Positions 33,389-39,328 of a stretch of 39,328 bases of DNA are shown here, one piece after another. How positions within the stretch are numbered: the first letter of the stretch is position 1; each line of letters opens with the position of its first letter. The translations under genes were made by a program, and so were the position numbers. The notes under the pieces are model-generated. The model did no database searches and was not told the DNA's origin. It saw only the letters and a program-made list of their open reading frames with translations. Source of the DNA: an uncultured Methylococcaceae bacterium (GTDB lineage Bacteria > Pseudomonadota > Gammaproteobacteria > Methylococcales > Methylomonadaceae); assembly GCA_913056195.1 (NCBI GenBank), contig CAJXMF010000024.1:1-39328 (forward strand), read 5' to 3'.

Positions 33389-34066
33389 ATGAGCGATACA
33401 GTGATGCTATGGCACGGTTGTTTGCAGGGCCTAGCGGATGACGGTGTGTTGAGTGAAACAGAAAAATATCGGGCGGCGTCAATTAAAAGGCCTGAAGTCC
33501 GCCATAAATTTGTGGAGATGCGCACACGGGTCAGACAACTATTAGCCGGCTATATCGGTTGTGCGCCGGATGAATTGGTGATTGCTTACACCGAATACGG
33601 AAAACCCTGGCTAGCGGATTTTCCAGAACTGTCGTTTAATTTATCACATTGTGGCCCACACTGGGTACTCGCGCTCACCGCCCATCGCAGAATCGGCGTT
33701 GACCTCGAATTGATAAGGCCCCGAAAAGGCATGGAAGGGCTGGTCCGGCGGTGTTTTTCAATCGCCGAACAGGCCGCATGGAATAGTTTGATACACGACA
33801 AAGAACGCCATTTTTATCAGTATTGGACCGCGAAAGAGGCGTTTGTCAAGGCCGTGGGGCGCGGTATTGCGTTAGGGCTGGAAAACGTGCAGCTCAGCTT
33901 TTCCCCCGAGCCGTGTTTACGTCATATTCCAAGCGAATTCGGCTCGCTTAAGCATTGGCTCTTAATATCACCTAAGATTGCGGATAATCAAGTCGTAACG
34001 CTTTGCCTGCAAACATCGTCGGTACCGACGTTACAGGTCAGCGCGTATAACGTGGGTGTGGCGTGA
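33389..34066 (+). CDS. 4'-phosphopantetheinyl transferase (Sfp type)
   Basis: A 225-residue Sfp-type PPTase. The Mg-binding motif GVDLELI (near 107) and the second motif YWTAKEAFVKAVGRG (near 148) are clear, with FNLSHCGPHWVLAL near 88 for CoA binding. It attaches phosphopantetheine to carrier proteins of fatty acid, polyketide or peptide synthases. Its start directly follows the ggt stop. No carrier-protein synthase is in the window. Confidence 0.92.
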   Translation: MSDTVMLWHGCLQGLADDGVLSETEKYRAASIKRPEVRHKFVEMRTRVRQLLAGYIGCAPDELVIAYTEYGKPWLADFPELSFNLSHCGPHWVLALTAHRRIGVDLELIRPRKGMEGLVRRCFSIAEQAAWNSLIHDKERHFYQYWTAKEAFVKAVGRGIALGLENVQLSFSPEPCLRHIPSEFGSLKHWLLISPKIADNQVVTLCLQTSSVPTLQVSAYNVGVA

Positions 34067-34541
34067 GTTTATGGGCTTGTTGGGGTTGAGATGTCAAGTC
34101 CGGGTATTGTGAGCAGCATGCTAAAAAAGGTATCAGCAGTTTGTTCTTGATGGAATCGGTCAGAATATTTAAAGATGGTCTGAATTAAAAAACCAGATTT
34201 ATCTGGGAAATCAATATTTTGTATCGAAAATGCAAGGTAAGCTGGAAAAAGACCGGGACGTATGGGACATTCCGAAGAAACAACGACGTTCAGTCGCCAA
34301 ATCGTTATCCAAGATAGAGTAGTAATCTGTGGACAGAAATACTGCCGATAAAAACTGCATATGAAACAGGGCGTTACAGTTAGCGAGAAATCGCTGAGTA
34401 TTTTCATTTACACCCCAGTACAGTGGGTGTTAATGTAAGGAGAAGAAAAAATCCCTGGTCCCGTGATTTGCACTATTATTGTCGGCTATCTGATTGCTTG
34501 CCTTAAACATTGATTGAACCTCATCAGGAAAAGGATTCATT
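34067..34541. other. Gene-poor region after the PPTase gene
   Basis: No credible gene is visible. A 112-codon minus-strand frame (34069-34407) starts just beside the direct repeat at 34405 but has unconvincing composition and no recognised family. The plus strand has short frames that look like decayed coding DNA. GGAAAAGGA upstream of 34542 is the ribosome site of the antiporter gene. Confidence 0.5.
34405..34432 (+). repeat. 28-bp direct repeat, copy 1
   Basis: CATTTACACCCCAGTACAGT followed by GGGTGTTA, identical to 37928-37955 and in the same orientation. It contains an ACACCC...GGGTGT inverted pair. Partial similarity continues for about 30 bp (AAGGA-x-A/G-GGAAAAA-type, then CGTGATT). 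Confidence 0.8.
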
Positions 34542-36041
34542 ATGCTTTCACTCTCAAACAAACAAAACGATTTACACATTATTATAGCCATCACGACGAT
34601 TTTGCTTTTAGCTTCTTCATCCGTCCATGCAACCCCATTATCGGAGGAAATGGTCAAACAATATTCATCAATGGACCCTTTTTCCTTCGTTTTACTGGAA
34701 TTCGGTTTAATTGTTATTTTAGCTCTGGTAGGTCAGATTTTATCAAAGCGTTATCATCTTCCAAATATGTTGGGTGAACTGATCATTGGTGTGGTAGCCG
34801 GTAATTTTTTGTATTGGCTGGATTGGTCTCCGGTTTTTTATATGTTGATGCATTTGGGTGACGCCAGTGAAATTTTTAAATCAATATGGACCTCAAATTT
34901 GTCTGTAGCCGAGACAATAAACCATTACTATGCCCCTGACCAGCCTGAAACCCGGGAATTCGTCGGTAGATTGTCAGACGTATTTGCCACTAACCAATCT
35001 TCGGGAATGGTCTTATTAGGCATTGCATTATGGATCTTTTCTAATTTTGGGGTATTTTTATTACTCTTCAAATTGGGTCTGGAAACCAAAACAGAAGAAA
35101 TTATCAATGCAGCAGAGCCGCTGGCTTTTCTAGTCTCTTTAACCGGTATTTTTGTGCCGTTTTTTCTCGGACTGGGTGTTGGACTGTGGTTATTGCCTGA
35201 AGCCAGCACATCAGTACATATTTTCATTGCGGCCACTCTTTCTACCACCAGTGCATCAATGACGACCAGTATATTCAACCACTTAAATAGACGTGAAAGC
35301 CGGGAAGCCCGGCTGGTGATACAAGCGGCTTTTCTTGATGATATTTTTGGAATGTTTTTTTTATCGTATATCACCACTATAGTTTTAGGCGACAAGCTAA
35401 CTATTTCCGAGATGTTCGCTTTTTTTTTCTACTCTGGCTTTATTTTTGTCGGCATTATCATTTTGGGAAAATGGTTAGTTAAGTATATTCCTCAATTTTT
35501 TAATTTTGACGAACTTCATACGCGAATACTTATTCCGATTTCGTTGATTGTTAGCGCCAGTTGGCTAGCCGATGTTTTTGAAATCGGTACCATTAGCAGC
35601 GCTTTTATAGCGGGGATGATTATGAATAATATGCCAGAGAGAAAAGAACTTATTAAAAGCCTTGTTGCACCGCTGGAAAAAATATTTGCCCCGGTTTTTT
35701 TCGTTTTTGTGGGGATGCAGGTTAATCTCCAGGAGTTTTTTGAAGCGGAAATCCTGTGGTTAACAATAGCATTGTTAATAGTGGCCATTTCAGGAAAAGT
35801 TTCTTCCGGCTTTGTTACCCGGAAAAACATCAATCACTATGCTGTCGGCCTGGGGATGATTCCAAGAGGTGAAGCCGTACTTATCTTTATCAGTATTGGG
35901 AAATTATTGGGGATTATTGATGATTCTATTTTTTCCGTTATCGTTATCATTGTGCTGGCAACGGATTTGATGGCACCCTGGGTAATTGACAGATTATGTG
36001 CCATTAAATGTCATGCTGATAATTTTATCGTTAAAAATTAA
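34542..36041 (+). CDS. CPA2-family cation:proton antiporter (KefB/NhaS-like)
   Basis: A 499-residue membrane protein with an N-terminal signal-like helix (about 12-30), then about twelve helices. YHLPNMLGELIIGVVAGN near residue 71 and SSAFIAGMIMNNMPERKELIKSLVAPLEKIFAPVFFVFVGMQV near 338 are typical of monovalent cation:proton antiporter-2 proteins. No cytosolic TrkA-N domain follows. A long loop (about 105-150) inserted after the second helix is unusual. Na+ or K+ exchange is likely, but specificity cannot be read. The gene is AT-richer than the first half of the window. Confidence 0.85.
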   Translation: MLSLSNKQNDLHIIIAITTILLLASSSVHATPLSEEMVKQYSSMDPFSFVLLEFGLIVILALVGQILSKRYHLPNMLGELIIGVVAGNFLYWLDWSPVFYMLMHLGDASEIFKSIWTSNLSVAETINHYYAPDQPETREFVGRLSDVFATNQSSGMVLLGIALWIFSNFGVFLLLFKLGLETKTEEIINAAEPLAFLVSLTGIFVPFFLGLGVGLWLLPEASTSVHIFIAATLSTTSASMTTSIFNHLNRRESREARLVIQAAFLDDIFGMFFLSYITTIVLGDKLTISEMFAFFFYSGFIFVGIIILGKWLVKYIPQFFNFDELHTRILIPISLIVSASWLADVFEIGTISSAFIAGMIMNNMPERKELIKSLVAPLEKIFAPVFFVFVGMQVNLQEFFEAEILWLTIALLIVAISGKVSSGFVTRKNINHYAVGLGMIPRGEAVLIFISIGKLLGIIDDSIFSVIVIIVLATDLMAPWVIDRLCAIKCHADNFIVKN

Positions 36042-36058
36042 AGAGAGTCACGGGGTCA

Positions 36059-36190
36059 GTGCGGCCGGGCAAGGTCGTTTATTTCTACGGGTGAGAACCC
36101 CGTACCGGCAAGGCAGGCCAGCCACCGGGAAGAGAGCCTTGGGCTGGCGGGAGTAATCCCAAAAGTTAAGCGCAGGGTAATCGAGCAGCA
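36059..36190 (+). mobile_element. Probable 5' fragment of a group II intron (ribozyme domain I)
   Basis: The segment begins with GTGCG (36059-36063), the consensus 5' end of group II introns. It continues with CGGGTGAGAACCCCGTACC and GGCAAGGCAGGCCAGCC, then GGGAGTAATCCC and AAGTTAAGCGCAGGGTAATCG, the type of short hairpins found in intron domain I. No reverse transcriptase/maturase frame follows before the HigA gene, so it would be a truncated remnant. The call is from pattern memory, not alignment. The rest of 36191-36323 shows no recognised feature. Confidence 0.45.
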
Positions 36191-36323
36191 TTAGGGTCAG
36201 CTAACTTGATTTCGCCCCCTCTTGCCATGATGATTGCTCCTCGTGTTTATGGTGCTCAACGACTTAACTCAGTTGACCAGCAATGCAGAGCAGATCGAAG
36301 CGGTGCGGCGTATTGTTATGTGC

Positions 36324-36611
36324 TTATGCCACAAATAGTTGTTTAACTTGTAATTCTTTGCGATGTTTCTCGGCCTGCCAAAGGTCATACTGTGACTGTT
36401 GATTTAACCAGCTCTCAGATGAAGTATTAAAAGCAATAGATAAACGCACAGCCATTTCGGGACTTATGCCGGACTTACCATTAAGAATGGCTGATAATGT
36501 TTTACGACTGACACCAAGACTTTTAGCTGCATCAGTAACCGTTAAACCTAAAGGCTCAAGACAAAGTTCTTTTAATACTTCGCCGGGGTGTGGGGGATTG
36601 TGCATTAGCAT
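36324..36611 (-). CDS. higA: HigA-type antitoxin (XRE family)
   Basis: A 95-residue antitoxin starting [15 protein letters not shown], the typical HigA opening, with an XRE helix-turn-helix ([20 protein letters not shown], about 24-43) and the closing [22 protein letters not shown] motif. GAGG lies 5 bases upstream of the start. It lies 9 bases after the toxin gene, so toxin precedes antitoxin, as usual for HigBA. The protein should repress its own operon. Confidence 0.93.
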   Translation of the reverse strand: MLMHNPPHPGEVLKELCLEPLGLTVTDAAKSLGVSRKTLSAILNGKSGISPEMAVRLSIAFNTSSESWLNQQSQYDLWQAEKHRKELQVKQLFVA

Positions 36612-36620
36612 AATATAACC

Positions 36621-36899
36621 TCAATGATAGTCTTCATAATCTACGACCTCAGCATGTGCGCCATTAAAACGGAATGTGACGCACCAATTGCCGCTTACAT
36701 GTACAGACCAAATTTTAGCTCGAATACCTGTGAGTGGATGCAGGGATAAGCCTGGCAGATTCATATCATCAGGTGATGTGGCGGCATTAAGGCGACCTAG
36801 AATTAATTGGAGTTGTTTTACATGTATGGCTTGGATGCCTGATTTACGACCAGTTTTAAAGAATAACTCTAGCCCTTTATGCTTAAAGCTCTGTATCAT
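36621..36899 (-). CDS. higB: HigB-type toxin (RelE superfamily)
   Basis: A 92-residue toxin with the HigB pattern: IQSFKHKGLELFFKTG, then a Pro/Gly-rich LHPLTGIRAKIWSVHVSGNWCVTFRF core and the closing VDYEDYH. Family members are ribosome-dependent mRNA endonucleases. All family landmarks including the final D-x-E-D-Y-H are intact, so it may be active. It is the first gene of the pair. Confidence 0.93.
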   Translation of the reverse strand: MIQSFKHKGLELFFKTGRKSGIQAIHVKQLQLILGRLNAATSPDDMNLPGLSLHPLTGIRAKIWSVHVSGNWCVTFRFNGAHAEVVDYEDYH

Positions 36900-36905
36900 T
36901 CATCG

Positions 36906-36934
36906 AATGTAACCTATAACGTATCAGGTGTCAA
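36906..36934 (-). promoter_or_regulatory. Promoter of the higBA operon
   Basis: On the minus strand, a perfect -35 TTGACA (36934-36929), a 17-base spacer and -10 TACATT (36911-36906), 6 bases before the higB ATG. The transcript would be nearly leaderless. The spacer region CCTGATACGTTATAGG has weak dyad symmetry and may be the HigA operator. Confidence 0.55.
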
Positions 36935-37127
36935 TGCTTTTTCTTTTTGCATATAATGCCAGGGAGAAATCAAGAGGACAGCCAACTTGGTTTTGGATTA
37001 ATATTTATCTAGACTGCTTTCATGGCGTGTCTGCCAAGAAGCGTAATTCCAGATCAGCCTTTACATAAAATGCATTGGGGTAAATAACAAGCCGGACATC
37101 ATGACAAATCATCTGCATTAACATCAG

Positions 37128-37898
37128 TTAATAACGCAACTTATACCAGGCACGCCCCATGATTTCATGGATAACTGATGAATTATTTTTCAGTGCTTTG
37201 ATTGAAGGTAAAAAGCTAAACACGTCCACTTCTCCAGGCCCTGATAAAAATTCTGTAGGTGCGGCCAGCACTTGCAGGCCTTGCTGTTCAAATTGCTCAA
37301 CGGCTCTGCGCATATGTAAAGCATGCGTGACGAGAAGAATGCGTTGAATGTCTTCGCGGTGTAAAATTTTTTGCGTATAGTAGGCATTTTCAGCCGTATT
37401 TCGGCTGCGCTGTTCTTGCCAGCGTACTGGCTGATGAAACTCATTATTGAGTATATCGCTCATGATTTCCGCTTCAGAAGGTAGTTTTGAGTTAAGAACC
37501 TTTCCGCCGCTGACCAGTAAAGGTAAATGAGTTCTTTTCGCTAGCAATGCGCCATAGCGCACGCGCACTAACGTATTATCTTTTACAGTGGCTTGCTGTC
37601 CATACTCAAGTGCGGGTTTACGCAAGCCACCCCCTAATATAACGATTGCTTGTGCAGAAAATTTTTCTAATGCCTTATTCGTTAGTGGAGGGTAAATTTC
37701 CTGGGTCGCCGCCAAATATTTGGTGACTAACGGCAAGCTAAGCAGCCATAGCATGAGGAGTGAAAAACTGAGTAACATCATTGCAAAACGCCTGTGCCGA
37801 TTTAATAAATACAGCCCACTAATCCCAATAATCAATAAGCCAGAAAGTGGTAATAATAAGGTTTTAATCACATATATAATCAAAATATTCATGCGCAT
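37128..37898 (-). CDS. YdcF/ElyC/SanA-family (DUF218) membrane protein
   Basis: A 256-residue protein with two N-terminal membrane helices (about 8-30 and 37-58) and a DUF218 domain (about 82-250): AIVILGGGLRKPA near 85, LLVSGGKV near 125, SRNTAENAYYT near 165 and ILLVTHALHMRRAVEQFE near 187. ElyC and SanA members affect envelope biogenesis and undecaprenyl phosphate use in E. coli. The start is 37898 or the ATG at 37892. It begins about 30 bp from a direct repeat copy. The gap 36935-37127 holds nothing recognised. Confidence 0.88.
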   Translation of the reverse strand: MRMNILIIYVIKTLLLPLSGLLIIGISGLYLLNRHRRFAMMLLSFSLLMLWLLSLPLVTKYLAATQEIYPPLTNKALEKFSAQAIVILGGGLRKPALEYGQQATVKDNTLVRVRYGALLAKRTHLPLLVSGGKVLNSKLPSEAEIMSDILNNEFHQPVRWQEQRSRNTAENAYYTQKILHREDIQRILLVTHALHMRRAVEQFEQQGLQVLAAPTEFLSGPGEVDVFSFLPSIKALKNNSSVIHEIMGRAWYKLRY

Positions 37899-37927
37899 AT
37901 AATAGCAGCTAAGCCATTTAACTTTAT

Positions 37928-37955
37928 CATTTACACCCCAGTACAGTGGGTGTTA
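37928..37955 (+). repeat. 28-bp direct repeat, copy 2
   Basis: Identical over 28 bp to 34405-34432 and in the same orientation; the two copies bracket about 3.5 kb containing the antiporter, intron remnant, higBA and the YdcF/ElyC-like gene. The remainder of 37899-38147 has a short minus-strand frame (about 37925-38080) that may be a gene remnant. Confidence 0.8.
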
Positions 37956-38147
37956 TTGCAAGGATAGGAAAAATTCGTGATTCGCGACCTGACCCTGCGC
38001 TTCCTTTATTAAAGGTCAATGCGTTATCATAGCCATCGGTATATCTGCCAAAGGCATCTGACCACATTTTTCTAGCGGCGATTAAAAAATCCGCTTACAA
38101 ATTTAGCACTCCTTAGTTTAGGGGCCATTTACTGTATAAAATTACCT

Positions 38148-39155
38148 ATGAAATTGAAAATTTTTCTTCTGTCATTTTTTCTGTATTTACTCGTCGTAGA
38201 ATCTAGCTTTGCTTATGAAAAGCAAGGGCTTATCACTATTAAAGTCGATTTAAAAAAAACCAAGATACCTCAAACTGCAAAAATATGGTTACCTTATCCT
38301 GTTTCAGGAAAGTATCAACTTATTGAAAATATAGTAACGAAAGGGAATTTTATAAATTCTGGCGTTTATAAGGAGCCTAAAAGTGGTGCTTTATATTTTT
38401 TTGCTGAATGGCCGAAAGAAGTTCAAGAAAAAAATATAGAGCTTAGCTTTAAAGTCAGTACGCAAGAGCGCCAAACCAGAAACCTGGTTGATACAGGCGC
38501 AGCCGTTCCCGTTGAAATACTAAAATATTTACAAGCAGATTGGTGGGTACCAAGCGATGGGAAAGTAGCAGAAATTGCTCAAAATATACTAAAAGGTAAA
38601 ACAGGCATCCTTGAAAAATCCCGTGCTGTGTATGATTGGGTTGTTGAAAATACGGTTAGAGATCCTAAGGTAAAGGGCTGTGGCTTAGGTATTGTTGAAG
38701 TCACTTTAAGCAAACGCAGTGGTAAGTGTGCAGATATTAGTTCGGTTTATGTCGCTTTAGCTAGAAATGTCGGCGTTCCCGCAAGAGAAGTCTTTGGTCT
38801 TAGGTTAGGTAAAAAAGCAGAACAAGATATTACTGGTGGCTATCATTGTTGGGCAGAATTTTACTTGCCTGGTACAGGATGGATCGCTGTTGATCCAGCT
38901 GATGTAAGGAAGAAAATGCTAGTTGATAAACTAGAGTTAGCCGATATAAAAGAGCTGAGAGAATACTTTTTCGGTGGCGTTGATGCTTATAGGATGACAC
39001 TTGAACGTGGTGGCCGAGGTACTACACTAAGCCCAAAACAAGAATCTAAGCCGATTAATTATTTAATGTACCCCTATGCAGAAGTAGGGGGTAAAGCTCT
39101 GGATTATTTTGATCCAGAGAGCTTTCGCTATTCAGTGCATTTTAAGCAGCTTTAG
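38148..39155 (+). CDS. Exported transglutaminase-like (cysteine protease fold) protein
   Basis: A 335-residue protein with a signal peptide (about 1-22, ESSFAY). The transglutaminase-like core has the triad C194 (SGKCADISS), H233 (GGYHCWAEF) and D249 (WIAVDPAD). Residues 25-130 form a beta-rich N-terminal domain. Bacterial members act as proteases or amide-bond enzymes on envelope substrates; the substrate here is unknown. The gene is AT-rich with an A/T-heavy upstream region. The tail of the window (39156-39328) contains only short inverted repeats (GCTATC-TGA-GATAGC at 39248-39262). Confidence 0.85.
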   Translation: MKLKIFLLSFFLYLLVVESSFAYEKQGLITIKVDLKKTKIPQTAKIWLPYPVSGKYQLIENIVTKGNFINSGVYKEPKSGALYFFAEWPKEVQEKNIELSFKVSTQERQTRNLVDTGAAVPVEILKYLQADWWVPSDGKVAEIAQNILKGKTGILEKSRAVYDWVVENTVRDPKVKGCGLGIVEVTLSKRSGKCADISSVYVALARNVGVPAREVFGLRLGKKAEQDITGGYHCWAEFYLPGTGWIAVDPADVRKKMLVDKLELADIKELREYFFGGVDAYRMTLERGGRGTTLSPKQESKPINYLMYPYAEVGGKALDYFDPESFRYSVHFKQL

Positions 39156-39328
39156 GCTTTTTAGAATTTAGACATTTTTATTAAGCTGCACACTTAAGAT
39201 TGGATATTTATTATGGAGCAAAGTCACGGGCTCAGGTCCCGAGTTGCGCTATCTGAGATAGCAGAAAAAAGGTGTCATATATGGTCCGCCCCGTATTGCA
39301 AGTAAAATTTGTTCGTAACATAAAGAAA

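Noticed and set aside
34069-34407. 112-codon minus-strand frame near direct repeat copy 1
   Set aside because: It is Ser/Pro/Phe/Cys-rich with no family signature and no clear ribosome site; it may be decayed DNA, so it is not called as a gene.
39248-39262. GCTATC-TGA-GATAGC hairpin as a terminator for the transglutaminase-like gene
   Set aside because: It is followed by A residues, not T, on the gene's strand and lies about 90 bases after the stop.

Overview
The window reads as chromosomal DNA of a Gram-negative gammaproteobacterium. It encodes outer-membrane LPS assembly (LptD, SurA), a Pseudomonas-like AmgK/MurU recycling pair next to lptD-surA, the DUF3301/DUF2956 pair, and large Pseudomonas-type PstC and PstA permeases. 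Gene content and style of dispersed repeats would fit a Methylococcales-type methanotroph, but no methane-oxidation gene is present, so the order is inference only.

Layout: (1) 0.05-1.7 kb, the tail of a cytochrome c oxidase assembly cluster (DUF2909, SURF1, a Sco-like CxxxC protein). (2) 1.7-5.3 kb, a single 662-codon frame joining heme A synthase (CtaA) to the SRP receptor FtsY, followed by ftsE and ftsX. (3) 5.5-11.7 kb, murU-amgK divergent from lptD-surA and a DbpA-like RNA-binding protein. (4) 11.9-13.6 kb, mrp and a repeat-rich gap with a MITE-like element, an inverted REP pair and an orphan terminator. (5) 13.6-22.7 kb, a phosphate-starvation block: PAP2 phosphatase plus glycosyltransferase, an exported two-repeat protein, and pstSCAB-phoU. 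Three transcription units begin with PhoB-box-like repeats whose spacing to the -10 is identical. (6) 22.9-26.4 kb, tRNA-Leu(UAA), a small membrane protein, norCB and DUF3301/DUF2956. (7) 26.5-31.6 kb on the minus strand, a VOC protein, hyi-garR, an AT-rich gap packed with DnaA boxes, an MgtC-like membrane protein, and a DUF3365-like protein with a five-heme cytochrome. (8) 31.7-34.1 kb, ggt and a phosphopantetheinyl transferase. (9) 34.1-39.3 kb, an AT-richer accessory stretch with a CPA2 antiporter, a group II intron remnant, a HigBA-type toxin-antitoxin pair, a YdcF/ElyC-like protein and a transglutaminase-like protein. Two direct copies of a 28-bp repeat bracket most of this stretch.

The most notable items are the CtaA-FtsY fusion, which would tether the SRP receptor to the membrane and whose CtaA half seems to lack two heme-ligand histidines; the Pho-box-controlled genes outside pst, pointing to a possible envelope or lipid response to phosphate limitation with an undescribed exported repeat protein; and the DnaA-box cluster at 28.7-28.9 kb.
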